The position numbers and the translations under genes are program-made. From the NCBI GenBank assembly GCA_964489015.1, contig CAZAXD010000001.1:124001-188000 (forward strand): DNA of 64,000 nucleotides, given 5' to 3'. Under the pieces are notes generated by a model. The model was not told the origin of the DNA. It searched no databases and was given only the letters and a program-made list of their open reading frames with translations. This document shows, in pieces, positions 1 to 9,250 of the stretch (position 1 is its first letter; each line of letters starts with the position of its first letter). Source of the stretch: JAPYWM01 sp964489015. GTDB taxonomy: Bacteria > Bacteroidota > Bacteroidia > SpSt-205.

Positions 1-730
1 CCCAAACCTCCGCCCCCCCTTTCTCGATGAGAAAGAGAGTGCGATTGCCTATGCGCAGCGCCTGATCTATCGCTTCCTGCAGACGCGGTACATTAGGTCC
101 TGAAATGTCAAGCGTATCAATGAGCACTTCAATATCATGCACCTTGTAGCGGTCCAAGGTGGGGATCCCCTCAGACAGGTCTACCCAATCTCCATCAATC
201 CGCACCATCTCAAAGCCGCGCTTGCGTAGACGCTGGAGCTCTTCTTTGTAATGTCCTTTGCGAGCTCGAACGATAGGGGCGAGTAGATGAACCCGCTTCC
301 CTGCAAACTTTTCTTGAAATAGGGCTAGAAGCTCTTCGGGTGTGTAGCGAATAAGCTTTTCGCCGGTGACTGAGCTATGCGGATAAGCGAGCCGACTGTA
401 TAGCAGCCGCAGGTAGTCGTAAATCTGGGTGGTCGTGCCCACCGTGGAGCGGGGATTGTACGTAAAGCGGTGCTGATCCATGGCTATCACGGGACTAAGC
501 CCATCGAGTGCATCCAGGTCAGGCCGTTCTACCGTTTGCAAAAATTGGCGGGCATAGGTTGAAAAGGTCTCGGCATAGCGCCGTTGCCCCTCTGCAAAAA
601 GCGTGTCGTAGACGAGAGAGCTTTTGCCGGAGCCGCTCACGCCCGTTACCACGATGAATTGATAGCGGGGAAAATGCACCTCAATGCTTTTGAGGTTATG
701 GGTGCGTACCCCTTTTAGGCGAATCGTCAT
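1..730 (-). CDS. uvrA: Excinuclease ABC subunit A, N-terminal part (runs off window)
   Basis: This is the DNA-damage recognition ATPase of nucleotide excision repair, a cytoplasmic dimer that loads UvrB. The first 243 codons are present. They show the first Walker A motif GVSGSGKSSL near residue 30, then the family blocks EGQRRYAETFSTYARQFL and NPRSTVGTTTQIYDYLRLLY, and the start of the UvrB-binding insertion (LLAPIVRARKGHYKEEL). The ATG is at 730-728. The stop of the amidase-family gene lies 6 bp upstream, so uvrA is most likely co-transcribed with it and has no promoter box of its own. The 3' part lies outside the window. Confidence 0.95.
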   Translation of the reverse strand, partial: MTIRLKGVRTHNLKSIEVHFPRYQFIVVTGVSGSGKSSLVYDTLFAEGQRRYAETFSTYARQFLQTVERPDLDALDGLSPVIAMDQHRFTYNPRSTVGTTTQIYDYLRLLYSRLAYPHSSVTGEKLIRYTPEELLALFQEKFAGKRVHLLAPIVRARKGHYKEELQRLRKRGFEMVRIDGDWVDLSEGIPTLDRYKVHDIEVLIDTLDISGPNVPRLQEAIDQALRIGNRTLFLIEKGGAEVW

Positions 731-736
731 AGCAAA

Positions 737-2740
737 TCAGGGTTTGGGAGGCCCTGACGTGAGATGGGTTTCCAAGTACTGCTGCTTAGCGAAGCCTTGA
801 ATTTGATCGGCATAGTGTGGACTTTTGGGGTTGTGTGACGCCCCGTAAGGCTGGATCGTCCAGATGGTCTGCCGACCCTGGCGCCACCCGATGAAGTACG
901 TGAGGCCATCCCCCCCCTTAACGTAAAAGACCGCTCTTTTGGGCTCCCATGCTAGATGACGCGCCTCGAGGACTTCAGGAGCCCCGCCCAGGCCGACCTC
1001 TACACCACCCCGCCCGTGTCGCAAGACTTCCTGCCATCGAGGAAAGGCCGTTCCATATCGCTTGAGAAGGGTCTTTTTAGCCGTGCGTAACGCTTTTACC
1101 ACCTCTTGTGGAGTTGGCTGCCATCCTATAATGAGTTGTACCGAAAAGCGAAGCCCCATAGCTTTTTCCAGGAGGTGGTGCGTCAGCATCAGCAGCGCTG
1201 TGACCGTATCTTGTGGTTCTGCGCAACCTTGCCAATTATGGATAGCCAAAATCTCGTCTCGCAGATCGGGGTACTGAGTGGCCTTGAGTGCAAAGAGCGG
1301 CGCAAAGACCCGTCGATAAGAGCCTTCCGCCGCATAACAGCGGTCATGTTTGATGGCCTTGAGGTCTTCGAAGGTGAATAGGTGTCCTTCATAGCGCTGC
1401 CAAAGCTCTACCAGGCGCTCGCCTCGATTGTACGTGAAGTGCTGCAGGCCGATGAGGGGGCGGTCTGGCTTGGGGTTAGCAGGGGGGCAGGTCGCTGCTA
1501 AAGGCGTCTGGTTGGCGTTGTACACATACCCACAGGGGGGATCGATGACATGGGGAAGCTCCGAAAAGGGCACCCAATCTCGGTGGATGTGGTCCGGCGT
1601 AGGCTCGGTGATGGGGATGGCCCAGCTCAGCTTAGGGTCCCGCTGAGGCAGGTGAAACGTGCTAAACAGCCCAATATGGCCTTCTTCGTCGGCATAGACG
1701 GTATGGAAGGCTGGTAGGGCATTTCCAGAGAGAACGGCTCGAAACGCCGTGAGGTTTCTAGCTTTTGAGAGTCTATACCAAGCTTCAATGGGGTGGAGGC
1801 GCTGCGGTTTCCAAGGGCTGACAGCATACCACTGGCGATTGAACTTGATAGCAGCCCCCCAGATGGTGCTGTAAATCCGCTTGCGGATGGGGAAGGGAAG
1901 CCCCTTGAGATGTAGGCGTACCGAGGTCTTGGCAAAACGGCGCCATGCATTTTCGCCGTACACGCGGTAACGACGGCCTCGTACGGTGAGTTGGTACACG
2001 TCCTGCGTTAGAGAATAATTCATGGTATGGGCCCAGCCGAGAGCGGGATTGCAGCCGAGGTGCGGTACAGGGCTGCCGGGAAAGTAGCCGCCTCGAAAGT
2101 GCCAGCCCTCGGCGCTGTGGATTTCAGCTTCGTACCAGGCAAACCGGCCCTCTAGGGGTTGGTGTGAGTTCACGAGGAGCCAAGTGCTGCTGTCGGCCAT
2201 ACGATGTGGGGCGATAGCCCAGGCATTCGAGCCTATCCCGTTGAATATCTCTCCTAATTCGGATAGAATGCCCCTCTGCATAAAGGGCAGTAAGGTGCCC
2301 AGGCCTCCCATCAGATGTAGGATCAGAAACGAGCCCCTTGCTACATCATCGGCCGTAGCCGGAAAGGCCTCCGGTAGTAGCCGCTCTCCCGGATGATCCG
2401 CATAATAGGCATTGACCCCTGCTGCAAAGGCTTCTAAAAGCTGCCAGACAGCAGGGCTGAAATAGGGCTCAAGTTTTACCGTGTCTGTGCCAGTCCACAC
2501 CCGCATAAAGTCCCACAATGCACCAGCTCGGCCCCGCACTTTGCTAAGCAGCCCTCGCCCTGCTAAAAAGCTCTCCTGTAGGTAGATGCCGACGTCTTCC
2601 GCCTGGACATACCCCAGGCCATAGGCTACCTCCGCATCCGTCTGGCCATAAATGTGAGCGATTCCCAAGCTATCCCGCCAAATAATCGGCTGATAGACCT
2701 GACTCCATAAAACTCCAAGGCAAATTCCTATCCAGCGCAC
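737..2740 (-). CDS. Penicillin amidase-family (S45) N-terminal nucleophile hydrolase
   Basis: This is a 667-residue member of the penicillin/acyl-homoserine-lactone acylase family, whose precursors cleave themselves into two chains. The sequence NGIGSNAWAI puts the expected nucleophile and new N-terminus of the beta chain at Ser171. It is followed by the family blocks NSHQPLE and GWAHTMN. A short hydrophobic N-terminus (MRWIGICLGVLW) suggests export. The substrate cannot be told from sequence: acyl amides such as beta-lactams, N-acyl-homoserine lactones or peptides are all handled by relatives. The start is GTG at 2740, chosen because a TATCTTTG promoter box ends 4 nt upstream of it. uvrA follows after 6 bp. 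Confidence 0.88.
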   Translation of the reverse strand: MRWIGICLGVLWSQVYQPIIWRDSLGIAHIYGQTDAEVAYGLGYVQAEDVGIYLQESFLAGRGLLSKVRGRAGALWDFMRVWTGTDTVKLEPYFSPAVWQLLEAFAAGVNAYYADHPGERLLPEAFPATADDVARGSFLILHLMGGLGTLLPFMQRGILSELGEIFNGIGSNAWAIAPHRMADSSTWLLVNSHQPLEGRFAWYEAEIHSAEGWHFRGGYFPGSPVPHLGCNPALGWAHTMNYSLTQDVYQLTVRGRRYRVYGENAWRRFAKTSVRLHLKGLPFPIRKRIYSTIWGAAIKFNRQWYAVSPWKPQRLHPIEAWYRLSKARNLTAFRAVLSGNALPAFHTVYADEEGHIGLFSTFHLPQRDPKLSWAIPITEPTPDHIHRDWVPFSELPHVIDPPCGYVYNANQTPLAATCPPANPKPDRPLIGLQHFTYNRGERLVELWQRYEGHLFTFEDLKAIKHDRCYAAEGSYRRVFAPLFALKATQYPDLRDEILAIHNWQGCAEPQDTVTALLMLTHHLLEKAMGLRFSVQLIIGWQPTPQEVVKALRTAKKTLLKRYGTAFPRWQEVLRHGRGGVEVGLGGAPEVLEARHLAWEPKRAVFYVKGGDGLTYFIGWRQGRQTIWTIQPYGASHNPKSPHYADQIQGFAKQQYLETHLTSGPPKP

Positions 2741-2744
2741 TTAG

Positions 2745-2752
2745 CAAAGATA
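2745..2752 (-). promoter_or_regulatory. TATCTTTG promoter box for the amidase-uvrA unit
   Basis: On the minus strand this is an exact match to the Bacteroidota -7 consensus TAnnTTTG, ending 4 nt before the GTG at 2740. It forms an exact 8-bp inverted repeat with the box at 2760-2767 that drives the divergent aminotransferase gene. Confidence 0.75.
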
Positions 2753-2759
2753 GGCGCCT

Positions 2760-2767
2760 TATCTTTG
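2760..2767 (+). promoter_or_regulatory. TATCTTTG promoter box for the aminotransferase gene
   Basis: This is an exact TAnnTTTG match ending 4 nt before the GTG at 2772. The predicted transcription start falls at or next to the start codon, so the mRNA would be leaderless. The facing box at 2745-2752 is its mirror image across a 7-bp spacer. Confidence 0.75.
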
Positions 2768-2771
2768 AAGG

Positions 2772-3935
2772 GTGCGACTGCAAGCCCAGCTTAGCATTTT
2801 TGCGCAGATGACGGCCCTGGCCCGCCAGCATGGCGCTGTCAATCTCGCCCAGGGCCTTATGGAGCTACCGCCGGACCCGGTGCTCCTCCGAGAAGCCCAG
2901 CATGTCTTCTCGACCTCAGAGGGCCATCAATACAGCTTTCCGGCCGGCCTCCTAGAACTGCGCACGGTCATAGCCCAGCTTTCTCACCACTATCATGGCG
3001 TCTCCTACGACCCAGAAAGGGAAATAACTATCAGCGTGGGGGCAACAGAAGGACTATTGGCGGCCATTCTAGCTTTGACGCAGCCTGGCGATCGAGTCGT
3101 GTATTTAGAGCCAGCTTATGATAGCTACCTGCCAGCGATACGGTTGGCTGAGGCGGAGCCGGTGCCCCTTCGCTTGCAAGAGCCCACCTTTGCTATGCCC
3201 TGGGAAGCGCTCGAGCAAGCTTTTGCCAAGGGCGCTTCCCCCTGTGTCCTAAACTTTCCGCATAATCCCACTGGTCGCACTTTGCACCCGGAAGACCTCA
3301 AAGCGCTAGAGGCCCTAGCACAGCGCTATCCAGAGGTGATTTTTGTCGTAGATGAGGCCTATGAGCTCATGACATGGCATCCGACGGCGCCGCGGCCTGC
3401 AGCGCCCCTTAGCATCCGAAAGAGCCCAGCCCTTCGCCAGCGCAGTGTGATTATTGGCTCTTTAGGAAAGCTCTTGGGGATGACAGGCTGGCGCCTCGGG
3501 TATGTTTTGGCTCCACCCGCTTTGACAAGCGCCATTCGAAGCGTTCGGCAATTTATTTCCTTTTGTGCGCCCTCGAGTTTGCAGTGGGTGGCAGCAAGCT
3601 ATTTAGAAAATAACCTCGATCGCGCGCGCTACTTTGATAGCTTACTTTTAGAGCGGCGCTCGTTATTTAGACAGCTTTTGCCGGAGTCGGTGCCGCTTTT
3701 GCCCTGTGAAGGGTCCTATTTTTATTTACTCCCTTATCGCGCCTTTTTTGGGGAGGTAGGCGATGTGTTTTTAGCGAAAAAGCTGGTGGTGGAGGCGGGT
3801 GTAGCACTGATTCCCCTAAGTCCCTTTTATCATGATGGCTATGATCCGGGCTATTTGCGGGTGTGCTTTGCCCGGCCGGTGGAGGTCCTAAAAGCGGGTG
3901 CCCAGCGGCTAACGGCTGCCTTGCTAAAGCGCTAA
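2772..3935 (+). CDS. PLP-dependent aminotransferase, class I/II, methionine aminotransferase-like
   Basis: This is a 387-residue cytoplasmic fold-type I aminotransferase. The opening SIFAQMTALARQHGAVNLAQG resembles the YbdL/kynurenine aminotransferase branch, which acts on methionine and aromatic amino acids. Expected active-site residues are present: Asn165 in NFPHNPTG, Asp194 and Tyr197 in VVDEAY, the PLP lysine at Lys233 in GSLGKLLGMTGWR, and the substrate-carboxylate arginine in YLRVCFA. The start is GTG at 2772, directly behind a promoter box. It is divergent from the amidase gene and ends before a strong hairpin. The exact amino-acid substrate is not determined. Confidence 0.9.
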   Translation: MRLQAQLSIFAQMTALARQHGAVNLAQGLMELPPDPVLLREAQHVFSTSEGHQYSFPAGLLELRTVIAQLSHHYHGVSYDPEREITISVGATEGLLAAILALTQPGDRVVYLEPAYDSYLPAIRLAEAEPVPLRLQEPTFAMPWEALEQAFAKGASPCVLNFPHNPTGRTLHPEDLKALEALAQRYPEVIFVVDEAYELMTWHPTAPRPAAPLSIRKSPALRQRSVIIGSLGKLLGMTGWRLGYVLAPPALTSAIRSVRQFISFCAPSSLQWVAASYLENNLDRARYFDSLLLERRSLFRQLLPESVPLLPCEGSYFYLLPYRAFFGEVGDVFLAKKLVVEAGVALIPLSPFYHDGYDPGYLRVCFARPVEVLKAGAQRLTAALLKR

Positions 3936-3952
3936 GTAAAAAAAATAAAAAA

Positions 3953-3979
3953 GGCGGCTCTCCCGCGAGAGCCGCCTTT
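3953..3979. terminator. Bidirectional intrinsic terminator
   Basis: A perfect 10-bp stem (GGCGGCTCTC / GAGAGCCGCC) with a 4-nt loop sits between convergent genes. Read on the minus strand it is followed by a long T-rich tract (the complement of A-rich 3938-3952), so it mainly ends the beta-helix gene. On the plus strand only three T follow. Confidence 0.85.
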
Positions 3980-3997
3980 GGAGCGTGTTAGCTGCGC

Positions 3998-6900
3998 CTA
4001 TTCAGCGATGATCAGGCGTCCAAGCCGGGTGCCGCTACTTCCAATGAGACGCACTTGGTAGATGCCGGCTGGCAGCTTGACGTGCAGGGTTTGCGCCGCG
4101 CCTTCAAAGGTTTCACGAGCCACCAGGTGACCCGCTACGTCTAAAAGTTCAACCGTGTAGCGGTCTGCCGCGCTGGTGCTGATGGTAAAGGTGCCCGTGG
4201 TTGGGTTGGGGTAGAGACTAAAGGCGCTGCCGCTAGTCCCTACGAGCGTACTGGTGGTGACGTCGAGGTAAACGTAGTCGCTATCATTGCCGCAGGCGCC
4301 AGTGCCGTAGGTGCTCACTAGTAGAACCGTATACTGGCCGGCAGCAATGTTATTTATCGCGAAGGTTGAACCGCTACCCGTTTGGGTCGGTGAGCCGCTG
4401 GGTGGATTACCGCTATAAAGGGCCCAGTTATGAGTGAGGGTTTGATTGGTGACAGCTGTAAAGGTAAGGTTGGCCCCGGCGGTAATGGCTAGGGTCTGCC
4501 CCGTAACAACGTTGGTGCCATCACTGATGTCGGCCCGGGCTGAGTCTTCTACCGTAATGGTAACGGGGTTGCTTTGCAGTGTTACATCACAAGTGGGGCC
4601 ATTCGGACTTGAAAAGGTGGCTTCGACGTAGAGTTGATCACCAGTACCAGTAGTGGCGGCGCTGGGTGTGTAGGTGTAAGTAGCGCTGGTTGCGCCTGAG
4701 ATGGGGCTGCCGTTTAGGTACCATTGGTAGCTGGTAGCACCGCTGGTGGTCCCATCAAGGATGATGGGATTGGTATTGATGCAGACAGGAGCAGTCGGAG
4801 CGCCAGTGATGGCCGGCGTAGCGGGAGTATGAGTGTAGCCCGTGATGGAGAGTTCGAAGCGTCCCTCGTATGAGCTATAACCCTCCACAATAACATAAAG
4901 CGTATCACCAGCCCGTAGAAGCATGGTATCTCGAGTTAGACTCAAAAGATTGGCAGTAGTAGTGTAGGTATTGACATTGGGTCCAGCAATAGCCCTAATC
5001 TGAGAAGTAATACTGGGTGGAGAAATGCCTGCCGCCTGGCAGTTGCCTGAGCCTTGATCATCGTTTGTAATTGTGTCTTGAACTGTGGCGTTAATGAGGT
5101 GTATGTAGGTGTCATAGTTCGTGTTGGGTGAGCAGGTGTTGAGGTAGATAGAGTCGAGGCAAGCAGGTAAAACGACCATGAAAAAGAGATCCCTAGCTGC
5201 TGTGCCCTGACGTGCTCCATTAACGGTATTGAACACATTAGTAGTTCCAGGGCCATTCGTGCTATCCTGAATGACTGCCACCCAGGTCGAGCCGGAGGAG
5301 GTGAGAGTCACGGTTATAGCAGTGGCAGGACGGTTGCCAGGTCGGTCACTTAGATAAAGCTTGAGCGGCACATCTGAAGTGTCGACGGTCAAGGGAGGGC
5401 AACCGGGTACATTATTAGCCACCAACGCGATCAGGACACTATCACCGCTGGTGGGCAAAGTAAAATTAAGAGGTAAGCTACCCAAAACTCCTCCAGCCGT
5501 CCAGGTCACACCCCCATCTAGTGAGTAGATAAGCTGTAAAGTACCAGAAGCAGTGGGGGAATTAGTACCTGTGGTATCTAACTGCACCGTTTGCCCCCAC
5601 GCGTAGGCTGATGAGAAAAACGGTGGCGTTGTAGTAACTAAGTTAGGAGCTACCAAGCTCGTTGGGCAGGAAAAGGGCGTCCCATCTAACTCATCGGCTC
5701 CTACGTCAGGTTTGGTACCCGGATCTCCATTTGCACCAGGTCCGGGGTTGGGGAGAGGACGAGACTGCCCATCAAAGTCGGTTGTACCGTTGTAGGTAGT
5801 ATTTCCTCCATTGATGGCATTCGATACCGCCGAAGGATTTAGATGCAGGTCCGTATTGCTGACAAAAGGAACTGCCCCCGGCAGGTGCACGTTGCCATTA
5901 GCGTCTGGGTTAATGGAAGAACCTTGCCATGCTGAAATTGTGGCATAATTTGTACTACCAAGGCGACCAATATTGCTATTTGCTCCCAAGGCTTGGACGA
6001 AGTATAAGTTGTGATCTATACTTACACCTGAAAGGGCGGTAGCGAGAAGCGCGATTCCATAAGCGTCGGGATTACTGCCACCCACCTTTAAGGTATTTTG
6101 GATGAGATTACCATTTATGAGAATGCCTCCTTGAACGTTTAAGTGAAAGGTGATACCTGAGGAGGCACCTACTGTCGATACGTTATTACTATTGCTACCG
6201 AATAGGTGAATACTATTATGATACACCTCTAGGTTGGCATTGGATAGGGTTGCGGTGGCTGTTACGAAGATCCCAGAAGCCCAAAAGGTGCCTGTTGTTC
6301 CATAGCCATCTGCGTAGATATCCGCAATCATATTGTTATGCACACGGTTGGAAGGAATAGGAGAGATGAAGGATGAGGGAAGGTTGATGTAGATTCCATA
6401 ACTTCCCCATCCCCCTGTTCCAGTATATCGAATACCATAAATCCAATTTCCTGTGATTTCTAAATTCTCGCAAGAGTCTAGACGAATTCCTGCGGCCCCA
6501 TAATAGGTAGGATCATTATTTCTAATCACATTTTGCCGGGCTTGCACGGAGACTACGCCCAATAGGTGAATACCGCCGACATTAGAGCTCGCTGCCCATG
6601 TTGAATTCGTAGCGTCACCGATAGTATTACGAATTACACTAATGTTTTGTGTAATATTTCTGCGGCCACGTACGAGGATGGGCCGGCTAACCGAGTCAAT
6701 CTTGCAGTTGGAGAAAATGATGCCGCGAGACGTGCCCACGCTGCTGGTTGGACTAACGGCACTCGAAAGAATACTACTATCACCTATGAAGATGCCCGCA
6801 TAAGTGGTAGCAGCTGTGTTGCCGCGGATGATGACGCTGTCAATGACGATACCTTCCAGGTTGAGAGTGGGGAAAGCTGTCGAAGACACAAAGCCGATGA

Positions 6901-7378
6901 CCCCGGTAGTAGTGCTGCCAATGGCTTGGCTCTTGAGGATGAGCTTGCCCGCTCCATTCAGCGTAAAATTGTGGATCATTCCGCGAAAGAGAAGTAAGAA
7001 GCGCTTATTAGTTGAGAAGTTTCTGGCGATGGTTACCTGACCGGGGTAATTAGTGAAGGTAAGTAGCACAGGCGCATTTGGCCCAGGCGTGGTGTAGGTG
7101 GTCAGGCTCAGGCCGTTAGCAGGTTCGCCCGCTGGGTCATAGCCGTTTTCTACGCTGAATGTCACACCAGGTGCAGCCACCCCACGCGCTACGAGCGAGT
7201 CAAACGCCTCCTGAATTGTGGCAAAACTTCCCCCACTAAAGTTTGAAGTTCCATTGATTACATAATTGCCGGCTAGCGGCTGGGCCTTCATTCCTGCCAC
7301 AGAGAGCAGGACCACTACCGCAGCGAGTTCAACCCGAAGGGAGCTCAAGCTGCGTTTGGTCATTGACAATGGCCTCAT
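3998..7378 (-). CDS. Secreted beta-helix surface protein with T9SS type A sorting domain
   Basis: This is an exported protein of about 1126 residues. It has a signal peptide (hydrophobic stretch AAVVVLLSVAGMKAQ), then roughly residues 100-560 with the Asn/Ile-rich rungs of a right-handed parallel beta-helix (repeated IRNN, VIRNTIG, VHNNMI, VYHNSIHL). A Thr/Ser-rich middle follows, then an Ig/PKD-like stretch around SYQWYLNGSPISG. The last 80 residues are a typical T9SS type A domain (FSLYPNPTTGTFTIS ... LPAGIYQVRLI). It is probably an adhesin or carbohydrate-binding/lyase-like surface protein; no catalytic motif is evident. An ATG at 7402 also exists, but a TATCTTTG box at 7387-7394 lies inside that extension, so the start is placed at 7378. 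Confidence 0.85.
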   Translation of the reverse strand: MRPLSMTKRSLSSLRVELAAVVVLLSVAGMKAQPLAGNYVINGTSNFSGGSFATIQEAFDSLVARGVAAPGVTFSVENGYDPAGEPANGLSLTTYTTPGPNAPVLLTFTNYPGQVTIARNFSTNKRFLLLFRGMIHNFTLNGAGKLILKSQAIGSTTTGVIGFVSSTAFPTLNLEGIVIDSVIIRGNTAATTYAGIFIGDSSILSSAVSPTSSVGTSRGIIFSNCKIDSVSRPILVRGRRNITQNISVIRNTIGDATNSTWAASSNVGGIHLLGVVSVQARQNVIRNNDPTYYGAAGIRLDSCENLEITGNWIYGIRYTGTGGWGSYGIYINLPSSFISPIPSNRVHNNMIADIYADGYGTTGTFWASGIFVTATATLSNANLEVYHNSIHLFGSNSNNVSTVGASSGITFHLNVQGGILINGNLIQNTLKVGGSNPDAYGIALLATALSGVSIDHNLYFVQALGANSNIGRLGSTNYATISAWQGSSINPDANGNVHLPGAVPFVSNTDLHLNPSAVSNAINGGNTTYNGTTDFDGQSRPLPNPGPGANGDPGTKPDVGADELDGTPFSCPTSLVAPNLVTTTPPFFSSAYAWGQTVQLDTTGTNSPTASGTLQLIYSLDGGVTWTAGGVLGSLPLNFTLPTSGDSVLIALVANNVPGCPPLTVDTSDVPLKLYLSDRPGNRPATAITVTLTSSGSTWVAVIQDSTNGPGTTNVFNTVNGARQGTAARDLFFMVVLPACLDSIYLNTCSPNTNYDTYIHLINATVQDTITNDDQGSGNCQAAGISPPSITSQIRAIAGPNVNTYTTTANLLSLTRDTMLLRAGDTLYVIVEGYSSYEGRFELSITGYTHTPATPAITGAPTAPVCINTNPIILDGTTSGATSYQWYLNGSPISGATSATYTYTPSAATTGTGDQLYVEATFSSPNGPTCDVTLQSNPVTITVEDSARADISDGTNVVTGQTLAITAGANLTFTAVTNQTLTHNWALYSGNPPSGSPTQTGSGSTFAINNIAAGQYTVLLVSTYGTGACGNDSDYVYLDVTTSTLVGTSGSAFSLYPNPTTGTFTISTSAADRYTVELLDVAGHLVARETFEGAAQTLHVKLPAGIYQVRLIGSSGTRLGRLIIAE

Positions 7379-7386
7379 AAGTCCTG

Positions 7387-7394
7387 CAAAGATA
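7387..7394 (-). promoter_or_regulatory. TATCTTTG promoter box for the beta-helix protein
   Basis: This exact TAnnTTTG match on the minus strand ends 8 nt before the ATG at 7378. It decides the start codon, because transcription would begin downstream of the alternative ATG at 7402. Confidence 0.7.
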
Positions 7395-7456
7395 CAACCC
7401 AACGTCCTATATTCTGGGATGGGGAAAAGATACCAAAACGAGGTTGGTATTTTGAA

Positions 7457-9231
7457 TTAGGGCCGTACAAAGTGCAGCGTGTAAGGTCCTCTCATCGTCT
7501 GTAAGACGATGATGTATAAACCTGGCCCTAAGTGAGAGACTGGCAAGGAAACAAGCTGTTTCTGCGTAGTGGGTCCCATGACTTGTGTTTGTAAGAGGCG
7601 TCCGCCGATATCTGTCAGAAGAAGGCTAGCAGGCACTTCTAATAGGGGTGGATCGATTTCCACGAGAACTTTTTCGCTGGCAGGGTTGGGATAAAGGCGA
7701 ATGGGTAGAGGTTTTGAACGCCAGCTAGCCGGCAAGGCCCCTACAAACCCATTTCGAAGCGTGAGGCTTGCTATCGTACGGGCTGATGTGTCTATGATAG
7801 CCAGGCGCACCGAATCGTCCCCGAAAACCTCCACTCGCCCATATGCATCACTAAAGTTTAGATTGCCGAGGCCCTGTCCGCCAGCGTTCCATAGTGAAAA
7901 GCTCTGCGAAATATTCGCATTAGGGCAGGTCCCTGGTAGAAGGGTACCAGCGTTTTCTAAAATAAACGCAATTTGTGAGTTTCGTTGTTGCAGGTTACCA
8001 GCCATAAGCTCTGGAAAGCCGGCATTCGTTCCGTCATCGATGGCAGAGGTATGCGAATCACTAGAAAGCCATATCACGTTTTTGATTCCGTGCCGACGAC
8101 AAAAGTCTAAAATAGAGTCCTGCTCGGGCGCAAAGCCCGCCCAAGTATCTGTTAGTGCGGCCAATAACATTTTGCCGCTGCCCAAGCTGGGCAGGCTACA
8201 ATCTTGCAAGGCTTTATTCCCAGACAAGGCTCTAAGGAGCTGTTGATACCCGCGGTTGAAGCTAACCCCTGTCACTACAAATTTCCAAGTCGCTGTAGAG
8301 TTACGAAGGCCGTTCAGGAGCCAGGCTCGTTGCTAAGCGCCAAGCATAGAGTGGTTAGAAGGCGGCGCAAAAACATCGTGTCACCTCGCCAGATGATGGC
8401 ATTAAGGTCGGGGTCGCGGGCCGATCGATTGTCGCAAACGAAAATCTCGATGTTTCCTATGCGAATCTTATGATAAATCCCCTGGCTTGTGTCTACTAAA
8501 GGATAATGCGGGAAAAAGAAGTCATACGCCATGATGATATTTCGTCGGGCAAAGGCAGGATAAGAGAATTCGCGAAGGAGGGAATCACTAATGTGGGGAG
8601 AGGTGGTCTGGCTGGCATTGTCTGTTAAGTAGTCATAGTCTTCATACACATAATCAATCGGACTCACTTGGAAGAGCCGTTGAATATCTGGCCCGCCGTA
8701 TCGAGCGTAATAAGTGGTACGAATGGTATCCCACCAAAACGCAAAACTGACGCTGTCCTGTGGGAGACGATTGTAGCGGAGGTCGGGATAGCCCCAATCT
8801 CCACACTGCAGAAAAATGAGGGGGGTATCTTGAGCTATTACCCGAAAAATCGGCTCGTGGCTAGGAGGGACATAGCCGAAAGCCTGACAAGAGCCAAAAG
8901 CAAAATGGAAGCGGCTGGCAGTCCCAGGACTAGGAAAGGTTCGCGTCAGGTGAATAGCTCCCGTATCTAGACCCGTAATGAACGGCTGCCAAAAGTAGCA
9001 GCTATTAGAGACTAGGCCGGAAATGGAGATTTTGCAGAAACCTTCTGCACCACATAACCCCGTGCGAACAGCAGCAGAACTCTAAGTAGAGTCCTGCCCA
9101 TAACGCACGGTCACCGTTATGAATGAATCGGCCCACGCCAGCACCTGAAAAGAGGTATCTGTGACTGCGCCAGCAAAGGCAGACTTGATGGTTTGGGCAG
9201 ATACTGCCCCCAAAGCGAAAAGGTACCGCAT
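7457..9231 (-). pseudogene. Broken PhoD-like metallophosphatase with T9SS sorting domain
   Basis: A once-complete exported phosphatase of about 590 codons. The N-terminal PhoD beta-domain reads TDTSFQVLAWADSFITVTVRYG. The centre (VSPIDYVYEDYDYLTDNAS, FVCDNRSARDPDLNA) and the metal-site block WLSSDSHTSAIDDGTN follow, and a type A T9SS domain (RLYPNPASEKVLVEI ... GLYIIVL) ends it. It is interrupted three times: an in-frame TAG at 9084-9082, a one-base frameshift near 8355-8361, and a TAG at 8335-8333 in the block MLGA*QRAWLLNGL. It starts 19 nt after the ispG stop and was probably co-transcribed with it. The intact tail could be expressed only as a fragment. Confidence 0.85.
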
Positions 9232-9250
9232 GGCTTAAATTTTAGTTCTT

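Noticed and set aside
3998..7378. Thr/Ser-rich repetitive coding stretches as a possible DNA repeat array or CRISPR
   Set aside because: No regularly spaced identical repeats; the pattern is protein-level beta-helix and Ig-like sequence. No cas genes in the window.
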